From contig NC_026655.2 of assembly GCF_000004075.3 (NCBI RefSeq), forward strand, positions 26,335,489 through 26,399,488: a DNA stretch of 64,000 bases, given 5' to 3'. The stretch comes from Cucumis sativus. Its lineage: Eukaryota > Streptophyta > Magnoliopsida > Cucurbitales > Cucurbitaceae. The notes below the pieces were generated by a model that worked only from the letters and a program-made list of their open reading frames with translations, was not told the DNA's origin and did no database searches. Made by a program: the position numbers and the translations under genes. Positions 14,101-27,284 of the stretch are shown piece after piece. How positions within the stretch are numbered: position 1 is the first letter of the stretch; every line of letters begins with the position of its first letter.

Positions 14101-16209
14101 AAATATTAAAAAAATAGTCAAAATAAAAATAAATAATTGTTAAACTTTAGTAAGGATGGATTCGAGATGATTGAAAGAAAGAATCAAATAGTCACATTTC
14201 TACGTGAATTATTTTAAGTCAAACAGTCATATTTTTAAAATAAATTATTTTAAATAATAAACTTTATAAAAATATTTATGAATAGAAGTATTTTAAAAAA
14301 AATAGTAAAATAAATTAAAATATTTACGACCTATAACAAAATTTTGGATTATATCAACAATAAAAAATTATAGATTTATATCACTGTCTATCAAGTCTAT
14401 TAATGTCACTGATTGAAGCATATCCGTCTCTATCAATGTCTATTACCGATAGAATCTAAACATTTTGTTATTTGTTGTAAATATTTTGTCAAATTTGTCA
14501 CTTTTGACAATATTCCTTAGAGATATAGCAAAGTATTACAAATCTATCTAAGAGATAGATCACGATAGAACAAAGTAGACTATATAGGTTTTTATGATAT
14601 AGAGATAGACACATATAATAGTGTATCTTGATCAATAAATTATAAAATTTTGTCATATTTTTTAAAATAGCCTAAAAAAATAAAGGTGGAAATAAAATGA
14701 CAATCAATTCTCTTTTTAACACTATCAAATAAAAGTAATACTACCTTGATTTGCTTGGGCACATTCAACGGCCAAATCAATGGCTGATTTCTTGTAGCCG
14801 ATGATTGCAACTCTCTTACCCTTAAGCAACTCATTTGTTTCTTCCTTCCCAAGTTTGCAATAATCTAGAGAATGCATCACCTTCCCCGCGAATATCTCTG
14901 GCCCTTTGCCGCTCGGGAACTCCGGTAGCTTTGGGATATCACCATACTTTCCGATGCACATCACCACCATCTCCACTTCATACAACTGCATGCATCACAT
15001 TCAAATAAGTGTTCTATAACTTTTTTCTCCTTATATTCTTTATTATTTCATACATTTTATGAGAGATTTGAACCTATTTCCTAAATAAACATTTTATCTA
15101 TTGATATATAATGACCTTTGATAGTGAATCTTGTTAATATAGAAAAGATAAATTGTTTAGGGTTATTATTTCTTGATTTTTTTTTCAACTTCTGAGAACA
15201 TTTGCATTCATATAGTTAGATTTTGAGATGAGAGGGTATAGTTAGTTTTAAACAATAAAAAAATAAAAGAAATAATATGATCATGAAACAACGTATAAAT
15301 TTTGAAAAGGTGAATAAAAAATTATATATTATTGTTATTTTATAATGTATGAGGTGATTCTCAAATATATATACCTTAAAACATTACATTTTTTTAAAAA
15401 AAATTAAGTTGAGCTATATGCTTATAGAAAAGAAAGTTTATGAATAAAATATTGTTTCAAACATTTTATTGTTTTTATAAGAAAAATAACAAAAGAAAAA
15501 AAATGCCATATTGCTCTTTTTATTTTCTAAACAAAAGTGGAAATAAGAGTTAGAAAACAGACTAAAGTTTCTAAAAACAACCATATAGTTTCCACAATCA
15601 AAACACCATGACTTTGAGAAAAACTCCCAAGTCTCTTTTAGCTCATTCAATGTTCTAAGTTTCTAAGACACCAAATTTTAAAAACAAAGATGTGTATACA
15701 TTTAATAATGTACTTAAGTTCTTTTATATATAAAAAAAAATCCAACAAAATTGATAAAGAGAATTAAGAAATCTCAAGTTATTCGTTACCTGAATGGTTT
15801 CAGACAGAGTATCCATAACAGAAATCTCCCAAGCTGGTCGACCGGAAAGCAATGGTCCAAACTTGCCAGAGTTTCCATTGCCGATGAATCGAACACCAAC
15901 AACCTTCGAATTGAATTGAATGAAGCGACGAAGATCAAAATGACGAGCATAGGAATTCAAATACTCCAAAATTTCGAGATGAGAAGGAAAATCAACTCTA
16001 TCTCTATTTGGCCAGGGAAAATCAGCAAATTCATAATCCGAACGAAACGATTGAAGTTTTGTAGAATCATATGAACAATGCTTCCAAACACCACCAATGT
16101 AATCGGAAGCCTCAAACACGATTGGCTCATGGTGAGCCAACTGCTTCGCAGCAGCAATACCACTAACTCCAGCACCGACAATGGCGATTTTTGAGAGAAT
16201 TGGAGCCAT
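11168..16209 (-). CDS. FMO1: FMO1-like flavin-dependent monooxygenase (probable pipecolate N-hydroxylase)
   Basis: Five exons on the minus strand: 16209-15790, 14985-14745, 13130-12952, 11961-11612 and 11531-11168; phases close to give 517 aa. Motifs in order: FAD-binding GAGVSG at 12-17, the FMO signature FAGKVMHSLDY at 172-182, the NADPH-site region IIGYKKSA at about 201-208, and MATGFDG near the start of the C-terminal third. The canonical third glycine of the NADPH motif is replaced (GYKKSA); as I remember Arabidopsis FMO1 it has the same kind of change, so this is a clade trait rather than damage. Other matches to Arabidopsis FMO1, from memory, include the WVWGLPFF, KFIESY, DYASCQMAI and AFSPYGSQDY strings. 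In Arabidopsis this enzyme makes N-hydroxypipecolic acid, the mobile signal of systemic acquired resistance. Orthology versus a close paralogue cannot be settled here. Intron 2 carries a MITE-like insertion and intron 1 a possible SINE-like remnant. Confidence 0.9.
13034..13051 (-). repeat. Coding TTC microsatellite in FMO1-like exon 3
   Basis: A run of GAA units on the plus strand is read as TTC repeats on the coding strand and produces five consecutive phenylalanines after GLP (the PFFFFFSTR stretch). The related Arabidopsis protein has a mixed F/L/Y stretch here, from memory. Slippage in whole triplets would change the length of the hydrophobic run without breaking the frame. Confidence 0.7.
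14295..14671. mobile_element. MITE-like non-autonomous element in FMO1-like intron 2
   Basis: About 375 bp. The left end (aaataaattaaaatattt, then a stretch ending aaaattttggatt) is nearly identical to DNA at 59047-59100. The right end at about 14640-14671 resembles an inverted copy of the left end motif. The interior is rich in TCTATCA and GATAGA strings that can pair with each other. There is no open frame. I infer a short terminal-inverted-repeat element from this layout; target-site duplications were not established. Confidence 0.5.
15057..15112 (-). repeat. Possible tRNA-derived SINE remnant in FMO1-like intron 1
   Basis: Read on the minus strand, the stretch ends in GGTTCAAATCTC, which matches the polymerase III B box. 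The A-box side is too decayed to be sure. It belongs with the better examples at 50330, 54095 and 63335. Confidence 0.3.
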
Positions 16210-16277
16210 CGTTAGGGTTTTGAATGAGTTTTGTTTGAATATGGGATGTGATTTGGAAATGAAGACGATGGAGTTTG

Positions 16278-16303
16278 TTTATATAGGCATTTGGAGGCAC
16301 GTG
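16278..16303 (-). promoter_or_regulatory. Core promoter of the FMO1-like gene: TATA box plus G-box
   Basis: On the minus strand TATATAAA lies at 16285-16278, about 70 nt upstream of the ATG. A palindromic CACGTG G-box lies at 16298-16303, only a dozen bases further upstream. The spacing fits a real start site at about 16250. Further upstream, TTGACC (16598-16593) and a TTGAC core (16675-16671) on the same strand are W-box candidates for WRKY factors, which fits the pathogen-induced expression known for Arabidopsis FMO1. The binding proteins are inferred from the motifs only. Confidence 0.6.
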
Positions 16304-17954
16304 ACAACCATGTGATAATTTTCAATACATACATTATATATATATTAGTGAAGTATAAATTGGGATTCAACCTTGAAGAACTTTCCTTAATTTGATTCAG
16401 TATTTCAACTTTCCTTTTGGGCCTCATTTCATATGATCTGTATTAATTGAATTTATTTTCACATTCACACACCAATATATTTTTGAATACATATATACAT
16501 GTGTACACATTGTGTATGTATGTGACAGTATAATTCATAGCTCAAGAATTAATCATAGGTCTTATATATTTATAATATTCAATAGTTTAAATGGTCAACA
16601 CATACATATTAATTAGTATGGATTGGAGTCGTTGTTTCTAATTTTGGTTTTAATTAATATATTTTTAATAGTCAAAATTAAAAATAGGTTAAACTATAAG
16701 TTTAGATTTTTAACTTTCCAGTTGGATTGTTAAGGTTTTTTTTTATAAAAAAAACTCATCCTCACCTAGCTCTAAATTATCTCTAATTTAGTTGAATAAT
16801 TTTTATTCTAAATTCCTTTTCTTAGCTTTGAGAAGATCATTCAAGTGTCTTAGTTGTTACTTGCCATACTAATTAAATCTATCTTTTTTTTAAATTATGA
16901 CACCTTAAGAAAAGCCCTCATAAAACTTTAAAAGTATTTAATATCTACTCAATTATATTATTATTCAACCTTTTGGATACTTGAATGAACGTTTAATGTC
17001 GAATAATAGATTCAAATTTTGATTTTGTGTCTTTTGTTATAATCATCAAAATTTTAGAACTTTGTCAAAAAGAATTTAATAAATACAAAATTGAAACATT
17101 ATTGAAGAATAATTATAATTTATTCATAATTTAAAGTTAAAAGAGAGATGCATGTGATAACTATATGGTCATGGATAAAATTTACTCTCTCTTATTGAGG
17201 GGAATTGAAGACTTTTACCACCTACACTATTTTTCACTATTTGGTCGATATATGACTCTTAAGTTAATACTAAGTTGGTTAAAGTAACATGTATTATTAA
17301 GACTTTGGAAATAGCTTTGGGAATTTACTCAACAAACATAAATAATCAAATTCTATTTTCTTTTGGTAAACACCATATTTTATAATGATAAAAGGATAGG
17401 GATAGTCAGAAGTGAACAAAAAAAAAAAAAAAGAAGTTTATAGGCATGTCTATATTTGTTTTTTAGTAAATAAATGTACTTGTAAATTCTTTTGATTAAA
17501 GAGAACATATAAATGCACATTTCTGTGTACAATGTAAGATATTAAGCAAAAATAACATATAATTATATAAAAAAAATCCCTATAATATGTGATATAGGTA
17601 CGAAGATTGTGTAGGGTGTTCATGTTTGTAGTTTATAGAGGGAAGAACGTTAATTAGTATAATTTAAATGAATTTTTTAATACGTGTAGTTTTGATGAAT
17701 TATTTACACAACCATATATAGACTGCATTATAGATTAATAAAGTACAAGAATTAAATCGTTATCAATTAAAGTTAAGGAACTCCAATGGTAATTTTCATG
17801 AAAATTTACGAGAGAAGAGATGCATGAACCTATGACCAAAAATAATTTATAAATGGAAACAAAATGGCCTAATTAATGGAAAGATAGGAACATGTCTAGA
17901 AATCTCTAGGAAAACAACTATGAATTTGAATTGAAATTTAAGATCCCAAAATTC

Positions 17955-18048
17955 CACGTGCTCTTCAAAACCCTAAAACCCTTTGGTAAATTTGGTCCAA
18001 ATTTTTAATTTAATGCAAACCCTAAATTCATGCATGGAAACCCTAAAA
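17955..18048 (+). promoter_or_regulatory. Cluster of telo-box motifs with a G-box, not attached to a recognised gene
   Basis: CACGTG lies at 17955-17960, followed by AAACCCTAAAACCCT at about 17968-17982, AAACCCTAAA at 18017-18026 and AAACCCTAAAA at 18038-18048. Such AAACCCTAA boxes are typical just upstream of plant translation and ribosomal genes, and in Arabidopsis they can also recruit Polycomb proteins. The only open frame attached is a 24-codon one at 18013-18087, which I do not regard as a gene. Confidence 0.45.
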
Positions 18049-21000
18049 GAATTGAACACTCCATTGTGTTTTGAACCACTCTCTTAAAAGTTTGCTGATG
18101 TGACCAAAATATGGCCATAAAAAATCTCAATATTAACTTAAATTTGAATTTAGAAAATATGTTATGGTAAGTCGAAATTTTAAGTTATTTAGTATGAAAC
18201 TTATTTTTATCTTTTCTTACCCTTATTCGAATTCATAATCCACTTTGAATTCAAAGGGTCTAGTCTGTTTTTGGAATTTGGTCTATATTATTTTCGGTCC
18301 AAATCTAACCTCTAGCAAAATTTATTATTATTAAAGATTTTCTATTTTTTATACTCTTTGAAGAGACTTGACTTGACTTGGTTGTTTGGTTAATTTTAAC
18401 GTTAGACTTAATTTAGTTAAATTAAACTTTAGAGTTTAAACAACTTAGGTATTATTATTTAGTTAATACTTTTTCAAAACTAACTTTAAAAAGATCTAAT
18501 GGATGAATAATTAATAAATTAATCTTTCAACTTAAAAAACACTGAAAGAGATGTGGATGAAGTCATTCCAAATGCCCTAAGTAATTCATAAACTAATCTA
18601 TGAAAGTACCATAAAAAGCAAACATCAAACATGACCAAAGGAGAGAGTTTATTTCCACAAAAGAACACTTTTCTCCAGGGGTGTGTTCATATTATAACTT
18701 TTTATGTTCAATTTTGAAAAATATTCAAAGTAGCTTAAGTTATTTTAAATCATTTTAAGGGTACACAGACTTCCAACCTTTTAGTTGAAAATAAGTGGCC
18801 ATGAATAACATTTTGGGTTGAACTATAAATCTAGCATTTGAATCTTCAAGTTTATATAACTTTTAAATCCATGTGTTAGACCTATATAACAAATTCAAAC
18901 TTTTAAAAGTTAATTAGTTTACTTGCTAAAAAGGTGGATTTTGTACATAATAAATTGAATTTGAAAATTAATTAAGTCTTTCTTTAATATTTTACAACAA
19001 TTTACATATTTTTTTTTAAAAGTACAAGTGTTGAATTAGTTAGAAATAAAAAAAGAAAAAGTTTTTAATAACTATATAGATATTTTCAAAATAAAAATAA
19101 AAATATAGATGACAAATTTATAAATGGAAGAAAGTATTTATGGACTAAAACTTTCAAATCAATCGATAATAAAAAGAAGAAGAAGAAAAAAACGACATGG
19201 TTGATTTTAAATGAAGACTCAATTATCAAGTAAAAAATAAATGTTTTACTAAGTTATCAAATCTTTAATCTCAAGCTCGTTAGTATAAGTTATCAAATAT
19301 ATTCTTAATCGTAAGGTAGTCGTTAGTATAAGCTATCTTGAAGAAGTTGATATTACATTTTATATAAAACTAAGCAATTAAATTTGGTTGGAAAATATAA
19401 TATTTAAAGAGCTGAAAAAATATTTTGGAATGGGTTTGAATGAACTCTTGATTGATTATGTTCTAAGCTAAAAATACGACCGTTGATTTTACTTTTTTTT
19501 TTCTAATTATAAATTGACAATTTAAAATTTACTCTAACTTAAAATTCACGAAATTGCACCTGAATTATTCAATTTCCATTTGACCTAATTAATTACTATT
19601 ATTATAACAATAATCCAATCTAATTTCGTACCATAATACCCAAAATTTAAGTGTATATACCTTTTTCTCAATTTTACCATAATTTTAAAAAAAAAGTATT
19701 GACAGTTGTGATGAGAAATTGAACCACAAATTTCTTAATCATTAACACGTATTATATTGTTAGTTGAATTATACTCATTTTTACACTTACTTAAAATAGT
19801 TCATCTTCTTTAAAGTTTGATATCCTAAAATTTAAGAAGCTTTGATAATTTATTTAAATTTTGTATGAAGATCATTTGATCTTGAACTACATTATATTGC
19901 TTAAATTTTGACACGATGTGAATGAAATGAGTACGTACAACTAGAGTAAAAAATAAAACTTTTACTATTGACTTATTCAAACATCAAAGATACGATTCTC
20001 CAAATTGTAAAGAAATGAACATTTTAAAGATTTCCACAAACTAACTTAAAATATTTTAAAATTTAACTTGAAATTTATTTAGATTGAACAAGTTTCAATT
20101 TCAATCCAGAGGTTTATGAAACATGTAGATAAATGATTTAAGGTTAAATTACAAGTTTAGATCATTTTAATTTGTATATAAAATATCGACCCTTAATCTT
20201 ATGAAGTGTCTTAAAAAATAATGACTAAATTTACGACTTCGTGTCTACCTAATTAGTTAGTGTTATTGACATTTTCAAAAGTTCCAAGAATCAACTAGTA
20301 AAAAAGATATCAAGTTTGATTTTAATTTATGTCTACATATAGTCTCACATTTTCAATCTTATGTCTGACATGTTTACGAAATAATTAATTCTTTTCATAC
20401 GTCAACAATATTTAGACATAAAATTGAAATTTATACTAACCATGTGAATACAACACTAAAATCAATTTTTTTTTTTTTTTTTTTTTGTAGGAAATGAAGA
20501 AACACAGCTGAAAATTTCAAAACTAAACTTATAATTCAACCAAATTTAAAAATTAAAATAATATTTTGAAGGTTCAAAATAGATGATAGAAAGTTCATAA
20601 GAGATGATTGTACATTTTCTCATGTCAAATTTGGTGAGCTATAAGATGATTAGAAAAAAGGTGACTTGAAAGGTATGACATTAATGTGTAGTATATATGG
20701 GACACCAACTAAAGAAGTTTAACATGAACACGGTACGATCGTGTTCGGTTTAATTTCAAAAATAAGACACTTTTACAAAAGATATATATATTTGACAATC
20801 AATAAAAATAGTTTATAAACCATTTTCAAACTGCACTCTTCGAGTGATTTTTATATTCGAAAGAGTTTAAATACAAAATGTTTTATTTCAAAATCACTTG
20901 TTTTTTCTCTAGTAAGAAAAACATGCCCAAATTTAATTAGATTAAAAAACGAGGTCATGATAGCAATAGAAAATTCATCATTTTCCTCTCACGAATCATC

Positions 21001-21529
21001 ATTTTGTATCATTTTCTAATAAAATGTCGTCGAGATTAAAAGTTTAGTTTGAAATGGTTGGATTTGAACAAGTTGTTTATAGCATTTCGTAAATAAATAT
21101 TAAATTATTGTATTTTAAATATAATAATAATAACTAAAATAAGAAATAATATTTTAAATGACTGTTCGTACGAGGTTTTCAAAGAAACGTGTTTCGTAGA
21201 GTTGAACTTGTGTTGATTATAATGTGAAGTGATTCGTTCTTTAGTATTTGATCCTCTAATTATTCTCTCTCAGTTGGAGTCTTGGAATTAGAAAGCTTAT
21301 ATTTACATGTGAACTTAGTCTTCGCGAGAATGGTTGACTTTATAAGTTAGAGAGTTTTTTTATTCTTAGGAGAATTCTTTCTAGACCTCTATTTAACATT
21401 TGAAATTTTTTATCTCCTTTCAAATGAAGAGAACTTCTTTATTTATAAAGTCATGATATAGTAGGCTTTGTGGACTTGAAATTTTTTATTTCCAAAATTT
21501 CTCGTTCAACAATGACAAAACTGTTAAAA

Positions 21530-21860
21530 ATACTGACAAATATAACAAAATTTCATAGTCTATAAATGATAAATAATGAAAGACATATAGAAACATTTAT
21601 CAATGTCTATCGACATCTGTCAATAATAAATGATGTAATCTATCAGTATCTATAAATATCTATCAACGATATTATGTTATATCTATAAATATTTTAGTTC
21701 ATTTTATTATATTTAAAAATAGTCTAAAAATAAAAGATTTTTTTTTTAAATAGTAGATTTTACAAAATATTTACAACTTATAGTAAATTCCATCACTGAT
21801 AGTCGTTATATGTGATAGAAGATATAAATATTTTAACTTATTTTGATATTTTAATTTTAC
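21530..21860. mobile_element. MITE-like element(s) in the gene desert
   Basis: The stretch has many TCTATCA/GATAGA strings and ends at about 21690-21730 in tataaatattttagttcatt followed by a ttattatatttaaaaatagtc-like string. That is the inverted form of the end motif seen at 6850, 14298 and 58990. A second partial copy seems to follow at 21741-21860. It has no coding capacity. Confidence 0.4.
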
Positions 21861-24800
21861 AATAATTAGGTCTTTCAAGATCAAACCAAGGTTGGATTTG
21901 TATACCAAAAATAGGACACTTTAATTTCCACTTTCACAATCTATATATTATCTTCCGTCATTTTTCTTAATTCTTAAATATAAATTAGAGACATGGACAT
22001 TATTGAACCCAAATTCTTTTAGTCCTTGAATACATACAAATGTCATTTGAGCTAAAACCTCGTTAATTCCATTTAAAATGCATCTTTAGTTTATTACAAT
22101 CATTAATATTATATTGGTATGAAGTAGAAATTTGTCTATTTGTATCAGAATTAAACTTGTAATTTGACCAAAAAAAATTATACGAATATTATTATAATTT
22201 AGAAAAATTAAATTAAATAAAGTTTAAATACTACTAAATTAGTTTGAAGGTTTATTTCCTCAACTATTAAACTTTTTTTATTCCATATATATCGACATGC
22301 ATAGGCTCGAGTTTTATTTATTTTACACTATAGTTGTTTTTGCTTATTAGTTATTACTTCATTTGGGTATGGGAAGAAAGCATACAGTGAAAAGTTATAA
22401 TCAATCCACTAAGAATATTTGAGTTCTTATTAATATAATAATTAAGATACAACAATATATATTTTGCTGAATTGTTAGTGATTTTCCAAGTAATTTTCAT
22501 ACTACTTTATATTTATAATTTCTTTTGTTCATGTTATGAAAACATGTGTGCTCTATATTAAAGCAAGACTAGAAATTACTTGGAATTTCCTTGAATTTAG
22601 TCAATGTCACGTTTTAAAAAAGAGAACGCTAAAATTAATCGCTATTTAATTTGGTTTGTGATATGAAAATTCGGTGGAACGATAAAATTTAGAATACTAT
22701 TTTGGTTTTTGTACTTTGAAATTTGTTTAATTTTAGTCACTTAGTAAATAGTAAATCTTAAATATAGTCTTTCAAAATTAATTTTTATTGAAATTGATTA
22801 AATAATCGCCGTAATTTTCGTGCAAAGATGAATGTATTTTTAACCGTTATAGTAAAAATTAAATGTCGATAAAATATAAGTAATGAAAAAAATCTACAAT
22901 GGAATGAACTAAATTTAAGATTCATGGCAAGTTTTGAAACTAAATTAAAATTGAACATCGAAAAAACTCTAAAAGATAAGAAAAATGATATTTTTGGTTT
23001 ATTTTGCTATATTAAGAATAGATATTTTTTTTCATTTTTTATTTTTTATTTTTTAAAAATAAGAAAGGGGGTCTAAGAAAAATGGAAAAGAAATCCAATC
23101 AAAATGAAATAATTCCAACGTGGTTATTTATATGCAAGACACCAAAATGAAATAATTCCACCAAATTTCAATATTTTTCCACCTTTTAATTTCTATCAAT
23201 CATTTTTTATTTATTTATTTAATATTTGAGTTTTTTTTTATGGTTAAATTTACGGTGGGTATATATTTGAACTCTATTTATAAGGTATCTAGAGAACAAT
23301 CTTAGAATTTTATAATTTGTCTATTTAAATTTTGGTAATCTTCAACACTTTAAAAATAAAACAATTTTATGGTGATTTACAAAAAATAGGTGAAACAATA
23401 AAATAATATCATCCCGCTGTGACTATGCAAGAATAGCTAACATAACAAAACGAACAACTAATACAGAAGACTTTGATAACTCAGTTCGACAAATACGACA
23501 TATATTTGGAGAGTTTTTTTTTTGTTCAAATAAGAAATATTATTTAGATTCAAAATTCATAACTTATCACTAAAGTTACATTAACAAGTTATCACCATAA
23601 CTTAAAATAAACTCAACTCCTCCTGAGGGTAAACTTGAATCTCCTCGAAGACGAATCTAGACTCTTCTGAATTCATTGACTGTAGTACAATTATCTCAAC
23701 CTTCATTTATGTTTTTTATCAATCGATACTCTGTCAAACCAATCGATATTCTATCAAATCATTTGACGATTTTTAATAATTTGTCATAATGAAGAAGGTA
23801 ACCAGTATACCTTCGTATAGATTCTTCACAAAAAAATATAAATTTATGAACATGAGCCGTGAAGAATAAATTTTATGTTCAGAACTTCTGCATTTTAAAG
23901 AACAAAGAAAGAAGAAGTTCTTTACGACAAAATATTCCTAAATATGAAGAACACTTAAAAAAGATCTTTTAACTTCGCTAATTTTATATTTATCAAATAA
24001 TCTAAAGATTTATATTATAATAGTAGAGATTTTTCCTTAATTGTTTACCAGTTGTGAATTGATTATATTTAAAATTTAATTATTATGACTCAGTGAATAA
24101 TTACTTTTGTATATTTAGGTTTATTTCAAAAATAATAATTTTGTATGCTATTATTTATTTTTGATAAGAGATAAAGAGAAAATAGAAAAGCTGGAGAGGA
24201 ATAGAAAAATACATTAGCCATCACATGAGTAGGAAAATTTTGATGAAAGAAAAAAGTGAGAAAATTTAAAGAGTCAATAAAGCTAGCAAGAGACGTGTTA
24301 TAAAAAAATAAGTAAAATTCGAGAAAGAAATCGACGTGAGTATATTTAGTTAGGTTATAACACTATACATGTGTCTTAACAATCATATTTCGTTCTCTAG
24401 CTTGTTGAATTTTAAAACAAAAAAATTAGATTGAGAAAATCTATAACAAAAAAGTCTTGGAAGAAGAAAAGTTAGGAGAAATATGACAAATTTATAGTTA
24501 GCTAATCTAATCGATCATCTTAATTATTAATGGAAAGATTACTAACATTACAAAACTTAAACAACTTTAATCTAAGCAATTCAATCAAAACAATATATTA
24601 TAAGAATTGTAAGATAATTAAACTATATTTCAATTAAGTAGGTTGGACGATATATATTTTTGTAGTTTTTCCTTTTATAAGGTCAATGATCGATCAAAAA
24701 GAGGTGTTTTTTTTCAAGAAAATTGATGAAAATGTAATAATTAATTGTGTATATACTAAAACCATTGATCAAGAGTGTCATTATTTGCTTAATAAAAATG

Positions 24801-27284
24801 TCATTGCTTCTTTTAAAGTGAAAAAGTTCAACTTTGATCGATACGGTATTTGAAACTGAAATATAACAAGATATTCAAGAGAATACATGATTACGTAAAG
24901 TTGTGGAACGAGTACACACCAAGCAGTCAACGTTGGCTAATGTTTTTTCGGTAGTCACATTGTCATCCAACTTCCAACGAACGGAGTTATTACCTACCGA
25001 CTATCACCATTTTTTATCGATTGTGGCCAACTACTCCCGACTACCGTCTCCAACAACTATTTTATGATACCACCCATGACGGCCAACTTTTATATAAAAA
25101 CAATTTTAAAAGCAAATGAAAGAAAATACATTATATAACTAATTAATTAAATAAATTTTGAAAGTCATTTCGTAAGTATTTGAAAATCGTTTTTAAAAGT
25201 TTGTAACCAAACAAAAATTTGATTGTTAAAAGATCACTTTTACAAAGTCAATTACATAAATCTCTTCTTCTAAAAATCACTACTTCAACTATCGCTCTCA
25301 AACAAGCTAATCTAATTTTTAGTACTACTTCCCCTACTTTATAGGGTCGTGATCGGGTAGGTTCTTGGAACAGGAGAGGGGGTTTTGTCTTTTAGTTGTT
25401 GTTATTATTAAGCTTGGACTAACAATTTTTAATAATCAAAATAAAGTTGGAGAAAACAATCACAAATTGTTCAATTTGAGATGTAATTAAACCACTAACA
25501 TATAGAAACAAAAAGGCATGCAAATTGACTAATGACAAATATTACACTTCTTGCACCTTTCCTTTTTACCCCAACAACCACATAATTTACAAAACAATTC
25601 AAAGCTCCCCTACATTTTTAGCACAATTATTCATTACCCTTTTTTTTAATAACTATTTTACGTTGTCAGACCCTATCAATAATAAATACTGATAAACAAT
25701 TATAAAAGTCTATCAAATCTATTATAAATATTTTTTAAATCTTCTTCTTAGATGAATATATATTTAATCGTAAATATTGTTCAATGAAAAACTATATTTA
25801 AAAAAGAAAAAATTGTTCCTTACATAAATATGTCTACAATCTATTGATTTTTTTTCCTTTTTAATGTATTACATTTATAACTCTACAACAAATGATATAT
25901 GGAGAATCATGTTTCTCCCCTTAGCCTCTTTAGATGGTATAGATATATATATATATGTTGTTATAATGGATGAGAAGAAGTACTTATTTGTAGGAGCATT
26001 AATATGAGAATGTCGTGGATGTCAAAAGAACAATATTCACAATCATCCATAATGTATGGATTTAGCTTTCAAAGTACTTTCTGTGAACTCATCTGGAATA
26101 ATTTAGATCTACTCATTATAAAATGGTATTCTTCTTGATTTAAGATGATGGTTCAAGTAGCCAATGACATCTACAAGAGTTCCTATATCTACTGTATCGG
26201 CTAAATTAGCCTTTAGTATTGGAGGATCGAACACGAATGTTAGATTCTTTTCAAAGTTCATTAGCTCATCAATCTGTCGAGGCACTTATTTGTACTCGAA
26301 ATTGACTTCAATCTAAACTTTTGGATGATATAATTGAAGAAATTGATTAATATAATGTTATCGTAGTATAGTATAAGCAATATCAACATTGATAGTGAGA
26401 AGAAGTGTCCATAAATGTTTTCATTATATATTATATATATATTGCTATTCACGAGTGATCTTCTGATTACTCTTCGATTACAATCATATTTGCTAAATTT
26501 GTAATATGAAAAAGAGGTAGTTTTTTCTTTAAAAAAATTGTGTTATCTAATCCAATTTTCTTAAACGTAAATAAAAAAAAAAAAATTGTTAAAGAAGTTA
26601 AGTGAAAACTTTGAAGAGTTTAAAGGTTGGGCTTGAATGGCGACATTTGTTATTTTTTATTTGTAAAAGGGTCCCAAAACAATTTTTTTCTAAAAATTGG
26701 ACCCATCTTGCAGAATTGAAAATTTAAGGGGCCTATTTTTGTAAATCAATTACCAACCTCGATCGATCCAAGGATACACAAATCTACGTGAGATTTTGTT
26801 AATTGGCTTTGAGATGAAACTTAAATCATATATGATCAATATTTTTCTTGTAATCTTCTGTTAATAAAGTTAACACATCGTTGATAATTCATGTAAATCT
26901 TAGATAGCCCAATTTTGATTGTATACGCTTTTCTTATTTGTTTTCCTGAGATGAAACTATCAGTCAACATAACTTGATGCTATAATTTGTCTGAATAGGT
27001 TCTATTTAAATATAGCAAAAGAAATGAAAAGAGAATAATACTCAAATTGATGAGGAGTTCAGAACACCCGAATGTTACAACAACATCAGATAATTCAAAC
27101 CTTTCAAAAGAAAGCAATGACAAAACAATAAACTCTCATTTGCATTATTCACATTTGTAGCTAGGAAGCATCAACATATCTCTTTTTTTATTAACTTCTG
27201 TGGTGGAAATCAGAGAACGACAAACTACTTCCTCTATAAGTAATTTACTGATGCTCCCTTCTTTCATTTCCCTTCCAACGTTTC

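Larger units (their letters stand above)
16310..27200. other. Gene desert of about 10.9 kb between the FMO1-like gene and sucrose synthase
   Basis: No open frame here shows a domain, a splice-consistent exon chain or coding-like composition. Visible content: W-box candidates near 16.6 kb, a telo-box/G-box cluster at 17955-18048, a 21-base poly-T at 20466-20486, a MITE-like element at 21530-21860, a short hairpin-capable AGAACTTCT...AGAAGTTCT stretch at about 23880-23925, and a C-richer pocket at about 24950-25090 with several ACCGACTA-like strings. The rest is AT-rich DNA that I cannot assign. Long upstream control regions of either neighbour could be hidden in it. Confidence 0.6.

Noticed and set aside
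23880..23925. Possible microRNA hairpin (AGAACTTCT...AGAAGTTCT)
   Set aside because: The stem is only about 9 bp with a loop of over 20 nt, too short for a plant miRNA precursor, and I recognise no known miRNA sequence in the window.
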